Shown here: in pieces, positions 1 through 6,333 of the stretch | Position numbering within the stretch: position 1 is the first letter of the stretch | How the letters are laid out: each line of letters opens with the position of its first letter | Assembly: GCA_049511715.1 (NCBI GenBank) | Contig: JBEKXU010000050.1 | Coordinates: 1-13,788 of the forward strand | From: JBEKHT01 sp049511715 | Lineage (GTDB): Bacteria > Chloroflexota > Anaerolineae > Anaerolineales > RBG-16-64-43 | Length of the DNA: 13,788 nt | Direction: 5' to 3' | Notes under the pieces: generated by a model | Database searches by the model: none | Seen by the model: the letters and a program-made list of their open reading frames with translations, nothing else | Told to the model about the DNA's origin: nothing | Position numbers and translations under genes: made by a program

Positions 1-463
1 CGCTCGCCGCCGGCAAGGGACGATGAAAACACAGGCGCAGAATGCCAATATTCTGAAGGTAGAACGAGCGGCGCCCGTTTTCTTCTACCCGCAGTTTGCA
101 CCCATCGCCGTAGGTGAATTCAAGGCTGTGAAAGCGATTGGGGTTCTTGAAGCGCGGAAACCCCGCCTTCTCTCCCGCTTGGATCCGGCGGAAAAAGGCC
201 ACGAAGGATTTATCCAGCCGCCGCAAAGTGTGTTGCAGGGCGGAGGCGTTCAATTGGCCGAGCCGATCCGGTTGGGTATTGCGAAGATCGCGGAAATGGG
301 CCCACTGGGCGTTGTACGAGAGGCCTTTGCCAGTGTCTTGGTAGGTAGAAATGCGCTGTTCGAGCGCGGCGTTGTACACAAGCCTCGCCTGCCCGAGCAG
401 ATATTCCAGACCCCGTCCCTGTTCCGCCGTTGGGCGAAGAAGGTACTTGTAGGTGCGCAGCAT
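1..463 (-). CDS. tnpB: TnpB, N-terminal 154 residues (truncated by window edge)
   Basis: The reading frame is open from an ATG at 463 to the left edge, so only the first ~154 codons are visible. The protein starts MLRTYKYLLRPTAEQ and continues with a helix-turn-helix-like OrfB segment (LVYNAALEQR near residues 29-38, then a KAGFPRFKNPNRFHSLEF stretch). This is the usual N-terminal region of IS605 OrfB/TnpB proteins. TnpB family members are RNA-guided nucleases with a RuvC domain and a zinc finger; both would lie beyond the edge, so whether this copy is intact cannot be judged. The start is fixed by its neighbour: the ATG begins directly after the tnpA TAG stop with no intervening base, so the two are probably translationally coupled. 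Confidence 0.85.
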   Translation of the reverse strand, partial: MLRTYKYLLRPTAEQGRGLEYLLGQARLVYNAALEQRISTYQDTGKGLSYNAQWAHFRDLRNTQPDRLGQLNASALQHTLRRLDKSFVAFFRRIQAGEKAGFPRFKNPNRFHSLEFTYGDGCKLRVEENGRRSFYLQNIGILRLCFHRPLPAAS

Positions 464-868
464 CTAGCTTCGTCCCTGCTGCTCCGCAACATATCGCTTG
501 ACCGTGGCTTCCGATACCTGACCGACCGAGCCGATGTAATAACTGCGACTCCAAAGGGTAGGCATCCGCGAGCGGAGGTGCGGATACTTGGCGCGCAGCC
601 TCCCAGAGGTGTGACCCTTGAATTGGTTCGCGAGCCGTTGGGGAGCTTCGGTCGGGTCAGACGAAACCAACAAATGAACGTGATCGGGCAGGATCTCCAG
701 CGCCTCAATGGTCACCTGCAACTCTTTTGCCTTTTCTAGAAGCAAAACACGCAGATCACGCGCCACGGGGCCCACAAGAACTGGAAGCCGGTACTTCGGA
801 CACCAGACCAGGTGATATTTGAGGGTAAATACACAGCCGGCATGTCTTCGATAGCGCGGGTCAGCCAT
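464..868 (-). CDS. tnpA: IS200/IS605-family Y1 (HUH) transposase TnpA
   Basis: This 134-residue protein has the length and motifs of a single-domain IS200/IS605 transposase, which cuts and rejoins single-stranded transposon ends. The HUH metal-binding motif is His63-Val-His65 in LPDHVHLL. The likely nucleophile is Tyr126, in VKRYVAEQQ on the C-terminal helix. The N-terminal 'TLKYHLVWCPKYR' strand is also typical. All catalytic residues are present, so the protein could be active. The start at 868 gives the expected family length. It has only a weak ribosome-binding site but lies about 18 bases after a good TATAAT box. It is followed without a gap by tnpB. Confidence 0.95.
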   Translation of the reverse strand: MADPRYRRHAGCVFTLKYHLVWCPKYRLPVLVGPVARDLRVLLLEKAKELQVTIEALEILPDHVHLLVSSDPTEAPQRLANQFKGHTSGRLRAKYPHLRSRMPTLWSRSYYIGSVGQVSEATVKRYVAEQQGRS

Positions 869-885
869 AGGAGTCGTCTAGCACC

Positions 886-891
886 ATTATA
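886..891 (-). promoter_or_regulatory. -10 box (TATAAT) of the tnpA promoter
   Basis: The minus strand carries a perfect TATAAT 17 bases upstream of the tnpA ATG, which would give a leader of about 11 bases. A TTGACA is present nearby but only 7 bases from the -10 box, too close to act with it, and no good -35 is seen at 16-18 bases. The assignment rests on the -10 sequence and position. Confidence 0.45.
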
Positions 892-954
892 CTATACCTG
901 TCAACTACATAACATCCGAAAGGAGGCCGCCTAACAGCGGACACGGGTTCCTCG

Positions 955-970
955 GTCGCCTGAAGGCGAC
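955..970 (-). repeat. Subterminal hairpin of the IS200/IS605 tnpA-side end
   Basis: GTCGCC and GGCGAC form a perfect 6-bp stem around a 4-base loop, about 85 bases upstream of tnpA. IS200/IS605 transposases recognise hairpins of this kind near each element end and cleave a short distance away. A weaker stem (CCGC/GCGG, 927-940) lies between it and tnpA. Confidence 0.6.
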
Positions 971-990
971 AGCCCCCACCGCGAATATTT

Positions 991-1542
991 CTATGGGAGG
1001 ACTTTCGACAAAGCCCGGGTCGCGCCGGCCCGCAAGGCCAGGACATTCTTCCCCAGAAGGTCCCTGTGGCGCGAGGGCAAATGGCTATCCAGGGCTTCCT
1101 CCACGGCCTCGAGGGACAGGATGGGAAGTCTCGCCAAGAGCGCCCCGAGCATCACCATGTTCATCAGGCGGCGATCACCGAGCGACTCGGCCATCTCATC
1201 GGCTGGAAGAGAAACAGCGTGGAGATCCGCGCGGCGAACCTCGCGGTTTGCCATCGAGGCATTCACAACCAGAACTCCGCCGGGTTTCACTAGAGGTTCA
1301 TAGCGATCGAGGGAAGGAAGATTCAGGACGACGGCGGCTTGAGGCTGGCGCACGAGGGGCGAGCCGATCTCCTCATCCGACACAATCACCGTGCAGTGCG
1401 CTGTCCCCCCGCGCATCTCCGGACCATAGGAGGGAATCCAGGTAACGACCTTGCCGGCCTCCATGGCCGCGTAGGTCAGCAGCTGGCCGGCAAACAGGGC
1501 TCCTTGACCGCCGAAGCCGGAGATGATGATCTCGGTTTGCGT
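991..1542 (-). CDS. 2-oxoacid:ferredoxin oxidoreductase, gamma subunit (non-canonical start)
   Basis: This is the gamma-type subunit of a multi-subunit 2-oxoacid:ferredoxin oxidoreductase. The N-terminal sequence IIISGFGGQGALFAGQLL is the family's glycine-rich motif, followed by VTWIPSYGPEMRGGTAHCTV, also conserved. The first in-frame ATG (1464) falls after the GFGGQG motif and would leave 157 residues. No ATG, GTG or TTG lies in frame between there and the bacterioferritin stop. An AGGAG at 1550-1554 precedes an in-frame ACG (1540-1542) by 7 bases. That start gives 183 residues, the usual family length, and is chosen here. A CTC or other rare start, or a sequence error, is possible. The gene closes the operon but is separated from the beta subunit by bacterioferritin. 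Confidence 0.88.
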   Translation of the reverse strand, partial: TQTEIIISGFGGQGALFAGQLLTYAAMEAGKVVTWIPSYGPEMRGGTAHCTVIVSDEEIGSPLVRQPQAAVVLNLPSLDRYEPLVKPGGVLVVNASMANREVRRADLHAVSLPADEMAESLGDRRLMNMVMLGALLARLPILSLEAVEEALDSHLPSRHRDLLGKNVLALRAGATRALSKVLP

Positions 1543-1631
1543 GAGATCGCTCCTGAAAAGCCCTGGGGGGCGATGAAGTCTTCCTCCCGGGCCTCCCTGG
1601 ACCGTGCTGTCAGGCCGCCGATTCGGCCCGT

Positions 1632-2099
1632 CTATCCGGCCTGCCCCGCCAGGTAGTTCTGGATGCCCATTTGCTGGATCTGATCGAGCTGGGCCTCAAG
1701 CCAATCGAGGTGGCCCTCTTCGTCCTCGAGGATGGACCCCAGCATTTCGCGCGTCCCGTTATCTCCCACCTCGGCGGCCAGGCGGATGCTCTCATTGTAG
1801 GCCCGAATGGCGTCCTGCTCGCCGGTACGATCGTTGGCAAGCTGGGCCTCGACCGTGGCGCCGATGTTGGGAGTATTGAGCTTGCTGACCACCGGCTTCC
1901 CTTCGAGAAAGAGAATTCGCGCGATATGTTTCTCCGCGTGTTTCATTTCCTGGACGGCCCGCTTCTCGATCGCCTCGTGCAGTTTCGGGTACCTCCAGTT
2001 CGCGCACATCTCCGAGTGCAGCATATATTGATTGATTGCGGTCAGCTCCTCCGCGAGTCGGGCGTTCAAATGCTCCAGGATCCGATCGTTGCCCTTCAT
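1632..2099 (-). CDS. bfr: Bacterioferritin (haem-type ferritin subunit)
   Basis: The 155-residue protein matches bacterioferritin along its whole length; 24 subunits assemble into a cytoplasmic shell that oxidises Fe(II) and stores iron. All di-iron ferroxidase ligands are visible at the Escherichia coli Bfr positions: Glu18, Glu51, His54, Glu94, Glu127 and His130. Met52, the axial haem ligand at the subunit interface, and Tyr25 are also present. The C-terminus QMGIQNYLAGQAG is typical. The ATG at 2099 is preceded by GGAGGGG at a 7-base spacing. The gene lies between the beta and gamma genes of the oxidoreductase on the same strand, 88 bases after beta, and may be co-transcribed. A link to iron supply for the Fe-S enzyme is only inference. 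Confidence 0.96.
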   Translation of the reverse strand: MKGNDRILEHLNARLAEELTAINQYMLHSEMCANWRYPKLHEAIEKRAVQEMKHAEKHIARILFLEGKPVVSKLNTPNIGATVEAQLANDRTGEQDAIRAYNESIRLAAEVGDNGTREMLGSILEDEEGHLDWLEAQLDQIQQMGIQNYLAGQAG

Positions 2100-2164
2100 G
2101 GATGAACCCCTCCGTGTGTCTCTTCTTCAACGGATCGCTTGGATTTCGTCCCCCTGGGGGAAAG

Positions 2165-2186
2165 GGCCTACCCGAATGGGCAGGCC
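2165..2186 (-). repeat. Short palindromic repeat (GCCTGCCC...GGGT-AGGC) between beta subunit and bfr
   Basis: On the minus strand GGCCTGCCC and GGGTAGGCC face each other around a 4-base loop with one mismatch. The arms match the 25-bp insertion in the IS30 transposase at the other end of the window, including the same GT asymmetry in the right arm. It begins 1-2 bases after the beta-subunit stop codon. It is followed by a second palindrome, CCCCC-T-GGGGG (2150-2160). It may act as a weak terminator or mRNA-stabilising hairpin, but there is no proper U-tract. Confidence 0.6.
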
Positions 2187-2187
2187 T

Positions 2188-2964
2188 TCACTTCGCCAAA
2201 CTGGCGACCCCGGGGGCGACTTTGTAGTCCCCCAGCGGGAAGGCCGGAATCATATTGTCCTCGAGCCAGCGCAGCGCTTCCAGCGGCGACAGGCCCCAGT
2301 TGGTTGGGCAGGTCGACAGCAGCTCGACCATCGAGAATCCCAACCCCTGCCTCTGGGTTTCAAACGCTGTTCGCAGCGCCTTCTTGGCCAGACGAATGTT
2401 TTTCGGGTCATGCAAGCTGCGCCGCACAATATAACTAGCCCCCTCCAGCGTGGCCAGCACTTCGGCCATACGGATGGGGAAGCCCGTCAACTCCACGTCA
2501 CGCCCGTTGGGGGTCGAGGTGGTCTTCTGGCCGGGCAGGGTCGTGGGAGCCATCTGGCCCCCTGTCATTCCGTAGTTGGTGTTGTTGATAAAGATAACCG
2601 TGATGTCCTCGCCGCGGGCCGCGGCGTGAAGAATTTCCGCCATACCAATCGAGGCCAGATCCCCGTCCCCCTGATAGGTGAAAACGATTCGGTCCGGGAG
2701 CAGTCGTTTGATGCCGGTGGCCATCGCAGGGGCGCGCCCGTGGGCCGCCTCCGCAAAATCGACGTTGAAGTAGTTGTAGGCAAAGACGGAACAGCCCACC
2801 GGGGCCACGCCGATCGTCTTTTCACGAACGCCCATCTCGTCCAGGATTTCTGCAATCAGGCGGTGAGCCACGCCGTGCGTGCAGCCCGGGCAATAATGCG
2901 TGGGCGCCTCGGTCAGCGACTCGGGCCGTCCGTAGACCAGCGTCTCCATTTTCGTCGCAACCAT
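2188..2964 (-). CDS. 2-oxoacid:ferredoxin oxidoreductase, beta (thiamine diphosphate-binding) subunit
   Basis: The 258-residue protein is the TPP-binding subunit that, with alpha, decarboxylates a 2-oxoacid to an acyl-CoA and passes electrons to ferredoxin. The TPP/Mg motif is clear: GDGD at 99-102 and NNTNYGMTGGQ at 127-137. Cys25, Cys28 (CPGC), Cys58 and Cys219 match the four ligands of the [4Fe-4S] cluster found in this subunit type. The sequence LLSTCPTNWGLSPLEALRW resembles VorA-type rather than pyruvate-type enzymes, so a branched-chain 2-oxoacid or 2-oxoglutarate is the likely substrate; sequence alone does not decide. The ATG at 2964 follows AGGAGGGGG closely, 15 bases after the alpha stop, so the two genes are coupled. 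Confidence 0.94.
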   Translation of the reverse strand: MVATKMETLVYGRPESLTEAPTHYCPGCTHGVAHRLIAEILDEMGVREKTIGVAPVGCSVFAYNYFNVDFAEAAHGRAPAMATGIKRLLPDRIVFTYQGDGDLASIGMAEILHAAARGEDITVIFINNTNYGMTGGQMAPTTLPGQKTTSTPNGRDVELTGFPIRMAEVLATLEGASYIVRRSLHDPKNIRLAKKALRTAFETQRQGLGFSMVELLSTCPTNWGLSPLEALRWLEDNMIPAFPLGDYKVAPGVASLAK

Positions 2965-2979
2965 CCCCCTCCTCTCGCT

Positions 2980-4095
2980 TCAGTTTGGCGCTTGGGCCAA
3001 ACGCTCGAGCCACTTTGCTCGGACGTCCCCCGAGTCCTCCGCGCCGCCCTGAGCCATCCGGCGAATCTCGCCCAGGACCTCATCAGGGAAGGGGACGACT
3101 CCCCCCATGCGCCCGTAAAACCCGACCGGCACCTTTCCCTCGACCGCCAAGCGCACATCCTCAAACATCTGCCCGGCATTCATTTCAACAACCAGGAACC
3201 CCCGGGTTCGGTCGGCGAGGGCCGCGAGTTCTCCGTAGGGAAACGGGCTGAGGGTTACGGGTCGAAAAAGTCCCGCCTTGAGCCCTGCGGCTCGCGCGGC
3301 GTGAACCGCAGAGAGCGAAACACGGCCGGCCGTCCCAAAAGCCACCACCGCGATCTCCGCATCCTCCAGCTGGCTCGCCTTGAAGCGGACTTCTTTCGCC
3401 CGAACCTCCAGCCAGCGGGCCTGCAAGCGGCGGTTGGTCATCTCCTCCTCATACGGATCCAGATAAATTGAAGTGAGGATGCGCCGTTCCCGGCCTTGGG
3501 CTCCGGTCAGCGCCCATGGAGGCGAGGCCCGCCGCACCTCCCGCATCGGCGGCAATTCCGCGGGTTCCATGATCTGTCCAACATTCCCGTCCGCCAGTAC
3601 TACCGCGATGGTTTGATACCTCTCCGCCAGATCAAAGGCCAGTACGGTCAGGTCGATGGCTTCCTGCACCGTGGCCGGGGCCAGCACGATCGGGTGGTAG
3701 TCCCCGTGGCCGCCTCCATGCACAACCTGGTTGTAGTCGCCCTGGGACGGCGCGATGTTGCCCAAGCCCGGCCCTCCGCGCATCACATCGATGATGACAC
3801 AGGGGATTTCGGTGCCTGCGATGTAGGAAAAACCCTCCATCATCAGGCTCACCCCCGGGCTGGACGAGGAGGACATGACTCGGGCACCCGTGCAGGCGGC
3901 CCCGTAGACCATGTTAATGGTCGCCACCTCGCTCTCCGCTTGAACGAAGACGCGCCCCAGCTCAGGCATCCTGCGCGCCATCCATTCCAGCAATTCGGTC
4001 TGGGGGGTAATAGGATAGCCAAAATACGCCTCCACCCCGGCCCGAATGGCCGCTTCGGCCATCGCCTCATTTCCCTTGAGGAGTTCCTTCGCCAT
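2980..4095 (-). CDS. vorB: 2-oxoacid:ferredoxin oxidoreductase, alpha subunit (VorB/KorA type)
   Basis: This 371-residue subunit carries the pyrimidine-binding half of the TPP site and the domain II fold. The signature YPITP is at residues 27-31, followed by conserved VQAESEVATINMVYGAA, SSSSPGVSLMMEGFSYIAG and RGGPGLGNIAPSQGDYNQ segments. The pattern and length best match subunits annotated as 3-methyl-2-oxobutanoate (VorB) or 2-oxoglutarate (KorA) ferredoxin oxidoreductases; pyruvate-type enzymes differ. The gene starts 10 bases after the ferredoxin stop codon, and that TGA is part of the GAGGG ribosome-binding site. This indicates tight coupling in an operon ferredoxin-alpha-beta-(bfr)-gamma. 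Confidence 0.94.
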   Translation of the reverse strand: MAKELLKGNEAMAEAAIRAGVEAYFGYPITPQTELLEWMARRMPELGRVFVQAESEVATINMVYGAACTGARVMSSSSSPGVSLMMEGFSYIAGTEIPCVIIDVMRGGPGLGNIAPSQGDYNQVVHGGGHGDYHPIVLAPATVQEAIDLTVLAFDLAERYQTIAVVLADGNVGQIMEPAELPPMREVRRASPPWALTGAQGRERRILTSIYLDPYEEEMTNRRLQARWLEVRAKEVRFKASQLEDAEIAVVAFGTAGRVSLSAVHAARAAGLKAGLFRPVTLSPFPYGELAALADRTRGFLVVEMNAGQMFEDVRLAVEGKVPVGFYGRMGGVVPFPDEVLGEIRRMAQGGAEDSGDVRAKWLERLAQAPN

Positions 4096-4105
4096 GACGA
4101 ATCCC

Positions 4106-4351
4106 TCAACCTGGGACTGCCGCCGCCCGGGCCAATTCCCGGTAAACCGTGATCGCCGCCTCTGGGCACACGATGGCGCAAACGGCGCAGCCAGTGCAGC
4201 CGATCTCTGCCGTCAGCTTGACTGGGTGATAACCCTTCGAGGTGAGGCTTTCCGTATCCAGAGCGAGCACCTCCTGCGGGCAGACTTCCACGCAGAGTTC
4301 GCAGCCTTTGCAGAAGCGCTCATCGATGTCAACCCGGCCTCTCACAGGCAT
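4106..4351 (-). CDS. 2[4Fe-4S] ferredoxin subunit (delta) of the 2-oxoacid oxidoreductase
   Basis: The 81-residue protein contains two cysteine motifs, CKGCELCVEVCP and CTGCAVCAIVCP, each able to hold a [4Fe-4S] cluster. It is the electron-transfer subunit that links the TPP site to external ferredoxin. Between the motifs is a 'SKGYHPVKL' strand common in the delta subunits of KorD/VorD type. It is the first gene of the operon. GGAG lies about 12 bases before the ATG, a slightly long spacing. The 89 bases upstream face ribonuclease D divergently; no convincing -35/-10 pair was found for this direction. Confidence 0.95.
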   Translation of the reverse strand: MPVRGRVDIDERFCKGCELCVEVCPQEVLALDTESLTSKGYHPVKLTAEIGCTGCAVCAIVCPEAAITVYRELARAAAVPG

Positions 4352-4523
4352 TTTGGCTCTGTCTCCTATCGGCCAGGAAGGAATCCTGACAATGTTTTTG
4401 CCAATAGTCTACTTTATCCTCGCAAGGCCAAGCCTCCGTAGTGCCAAGCGTCATTCCCAATATTGACGAAAATCCCCCGTTATTCTCCCCTCTGAGGCCC
4501 GATTCGGAGGCGGAGGCCTCGCT

Positions 4524-4529
4524 TATAAT
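4524..4529 (+). promoter_or_regulatory. -10 box of rnd, placed for a leaderless mRNA
   Basis: A perfect TATAAT ends 7 bases before the ATG at 4537, so the expected transcription start falls on or beside the A of the start codon. No Shine-Dalgarno sequence is present in the few bases between. A matching -35 box is not evident. Confidence 0.5.
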
Positions 4530-4536
4530 TGGCCGC

Positions 4537-5682
4537 ATGCTTGCGGCCAGCCCAGCTCGCTTCATCTCAAACCACGCCGACCTTCGAGAACTCATCATAC
4601 ATCTCCTGGATCAACCCCGCGTCGCGGTGGATACCGAATCCAACAGCCTTTTTGCCTATCATGAGAAGGTCTGCCTGATCCAATTCTCGACCCCGGAATC
4701 GGATTACCTGGTCGACCCGCTGGCCGGTCTGGATCTTGGCTGCCTGGCCGAGGTGTTCTCCCGGCCCATTCCGCGGAAGGTTTTCCATGCGGCCGAGTAT
4801 GACCTGCTCTGCCTTTCCCGGGACTTTGGTTTCCGGGTCGAGGGTCTATTCGATACGATGTTGGCGGCGCGCGCCCTGGGGTTCCGCCAGACGGGGCTGG
4901 GGGCGATTCTGAAGAGCGAGTTCGGGCTGGATCTCGACAAGCGCTGGCAACGGGCGAATTGGGGAATTCGGCCCCTGCCTGAGGCTCAAGCTCGCTATGC
5001 ACAGCTCGACACTCACTATCTTCTGGCTCTCCGCGACCACCTCTTCGCGCAACTCAACGAACGAGGTTTCGTAGCGGAGGTCGAGGAAGAATGCGCACGC
5101 CTCGCGCACGCCTGCGCCCAGCCTCCCGCGGCCCCTGCTCCCAGCGGCTTCTGGAAGATTCGCGGAGCCTTCGAGCTAGGTCACCAGGAGCGCGCGATTC
5201 TCTATCAGCTCTACCTCTGGCGCGAGGAACTGGCCCGAGGGCTGGATCGGCCCCCCTTCAAGGTCCTCTCCCAGAAGATCCTCACGGACATCGCGCAGGC
5301 TCACCCGAGCTCTTTGGAGGAACTGCGCCATGTGCCCGGCGTGACCCCGGGGCAAACGGCCCGCTGGGGTCCAGAGATCCTTCAGGCGGTTCGGGAAGGG
5401 AGGAGGGCTCCCGTCCCTCGCCCCCCGCGAGGCAGTGAGCGGAACGAGTTGACGGTGGCGCGCCATGAGGCCTTGCACAGGTGGCGCAAGGAACGGGCGG
5501 CGGCTCGAGGTGTGGAGTCGGACGTCATCCTGAGCCGAGAGGTCCTGTGGCGCATTGCCGAGCGAGGACCCTGCTCCCTGGAAGAGCTCGCCGCGGTAGA
5601 GGGCCTCGGGCCCTCTCGATTGCGCTGCTATGGCGAGGAAATCCTGCAGGTTCTAGCCAACTCGGACCCTCTCCACACGTAG
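4537..5682 (+). CDS. rnd: Ribonuclease D (DEDDy exonuclease with two HRDC domains)
   Basis: This is a 3'-5' exoribonuclease that trims stable RNA precursors such as tRNAs. From Met at 4537 it has 381 residues, close to the 375 of E. coli RNase D. Exo I is Asp32-Thr-Glu34 (VAVDTES), Exo II carries Asp89 (HAAEYDLLCL) and Exo III has Tyr154 and Asp158 (YAQLD), so all four acidic residues and the tyrosine are present. Two HRDC domains follow: one ending in SLEELRHVPGVTPGQTARWG and one ending in SLEELAAVEGLGPSRLRCYG. The frame is also open to a GTG at 4441, but that adds 32 residues unlike the family, and the -10 box would then lie inside the gene. A tRNA-Ser gene follows 81 bases later on the same strand. 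Confidence 0.93.
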   Translation: MLAASPARFISNHADLRELIIHLLDQPRVAVDTESNSLFAYHEKVCLIQFSTPESDYLVDPLAGLDLGCLAEVFSRPIPRKVFHAAEYDLLCLSRDFGFRVEGLFDTMLAARALGFRQTGLGAILKSEFGLDLDKRWQRANWGIRPLPEAQARYAQLDTHYLLALRDHLFAQLNERGFVAEVEEECARLAHACAQPPAAPAPSGFWKIRGAFELGHQERAILYQLYLWREELARGLDRPPFKVLSQKILTDIAQAHPSSLEELRHVPGVTPGQTARWGPEILQAVREGRRAPVPRPPRGSERNELTVARHEALHRWRKERAAARGVESDVILSREVLWRIAERGPCSLEELAAVEGLGPSRLRCYGEEILQVLANSDPLHT

Positions 5683-5739
5683 GCTCCCGGTGTCCAACCT
5701 GACCGACCCGCGCTGGCGCGGCGGATGGCGAAAGTCGCG

Positions 5740-5748
5740 TGATATAAT
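5740..5748 (+). promoter_or_regulatory. Extended -10 promoter (TGA-TATAAT) of tRNA-Ser
   Basis: TGn followed directly by TATAAT is the extended -10 motif of sigma-70-type promoters. It ends 15 bases before the mature tRNA 5' end, which leaves a short 5' leader for RNase P to remove. No strong -35 is seen, as is common with extended -10 promoters. Confidence 0.6.
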
Positions 5749-5763
5749 CGCGCGATGAAAACC

Positions 5764-5851
5764 GGAGAGGTGCCGGAGCGGTTGATCGGGACGGTCTCGA
5801 AAACCGTTGTGGTCCTTGTGGCCACCGAGGGTTCGAATCCCTCCCTCTCCG
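5764..5851 (+). tRNA. tRNA-Ser (anticodon CGA)
   Basis: All arms fold. The acceptor stem is GGAGAGG (5764-5770) with CCTCTCC (5844-5850) and discriminator G5851. The anticodon stem is ACGGT/ACCGT around the loop CTCGAAA, giving anticodon CGA (reads UCG). The long variable arm (GTGG...CCAC) is typical of tRNA-Ser. The T-arm is GAGGG-TTCGAAT-CCCTC. The 3' CCA is not encoded, as GCT follows, so it must be added after transcription. A weak stem (GGAGC/GCTCC, 5854-5869) just downstream could help end transcription. Confidence 0.95.
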
Positions 5852-5909
5852 CTGGAGCGGCGGTGCTCCGGGTGCCTTTGGATGGAATCGGTGGACTAAA
5901 GAGAGGTGT

Positions 5910-6245
5910 ATGGCAGAGCTAACTCAGTTCAGTCAATCCACGTTTGACAGCGAAGTGCTTCAGGCCCCCGGACCGGTTCTGGTGGACTTCACCGCGTCAT
6001 GGTGCCATCCCTGCCACATGCTGGAGCCGATCGTAAAGGAATTGGCGGAATCCTGGACCGGCCGGGTCAAAGTCGGCCAAGTCGATGTCGATGCGAACTC
6101 GGATTTGGCGGTCCGCTATGGCGTCATGGGCGTCCCCACCCTGATCTTGTTCATCGCGGGCCAGCCGTCCGAGCGGATTGTCGGCTTCATGCCTCGCGAC
6201 AAGCTTTGCGCCAAGATCGAACCCCATCTTTCAGCGGCAGTCTGA
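5910..6245 (+). CDS. Thioredoxin with a CHPC active site
   Basis: The 111-residue protein is a classical small thioredoxin that reduces disulfides in cytoplasmic proteins. Residue numbers coincide with E. coli Trx: buried Asp26, active-site Trp31-Cys32-His33-Pro34-Cys35, cis-Pro76 in GVPT and Gly92. The normal site is CGPC; here Gly33 is His. Changes between the two cysteines alter the redox potential in this family, so this protein may be less reducing than a standard thioredoxin, although that is inference. There is no signal peptide. An AGAGGTGT ribosome-binding site precedes the ATG. It lies 58 bases after tRNA-Ser on the same strand and may be reached by read-through. No thioredoxin reductase gene is visible. 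Confidence 0.94.
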   Translation: MAELTQFSQSTFDSEVLQAPGPVLVDFTASWCHPCHMLEPIVKELAESWTGRVKVGQVDVDANSDLAVRYGVMGVPTLILFIAGQPSERIVGFMPRDKLCAKIEPHLSAAV

Positions 6246-6261
6246 AAAGGCCTCAAACTGA

Positions 6262-6298
6262 AAGGGGCCCCTCACGCGGAAAACGCGAGGGGCCCCTT
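6262..6298. terminator. Bidirectional hairpin terminator between convergent genes
   Basis: A very strong stem pairs 6262-6272 (AAGGGGCCCCT) with 6288-6298, extended after a 2-base bulge by CGCG/CGCG around a GAAAA loop. It lies 16 bases after the thioredoxin stop (plus) and 35 bases after the receiver stop (minus), so it can serve both. The minus strand runs into TTTCAGTTT and the plus strand only into TT, so U-tracts are poor. Confidence 0.75.
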
Positions 6299-6333
6299 GG
6301 ATTCTGAACTACCGGCAAAGGGATATAGGGGAC

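Larger units (their letters stand above)
1..985 (-). mobile_element. IS200/IS605-family insertion sequence (partial, 3' part off the left edge)
   Basis: A tnpA-tnpB pair on the minus strand, with a perfect subterminal hairpin upstream of tnpA, is the layout of IS200/IS605 elements, which move as single strands through a Y1 HUH transposase. The end on the tnpA side is inferred to lie just beyond the hairpin at 955-970, at about 975-990. The exact cleavage site is not determined. The other end, and any guide-RNA region at the 3' end of tnpB, lies outside the window. The element sits immediately downstream of the oxidoreductase gamma stop codon, so it appears to have inserted without breaking that gene. 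Confidence 0.85.

Noticed and set aside
23..739. A 238-residue plus-strand frame over the left end
   Set aside because: It is antisense to tnpA and tnpB; the minus strand shows the HUH motif and the exact stop-start junction.
2032..3471. A 479-residue open frame on the plus strand
   Set aside because: It is antisense to the well-supported beta and alpha oxidoreductase genes, has no recognisable domain, and is explained by the high GC content keeping reverse frames open.
5708..5721. CCGCG-CTGG-CGCGG hairpin after rnd as a terminator
   Set aside because: The stem is only 5 bp with no U-tract and is easily found by chance in such GC-rich DNA.
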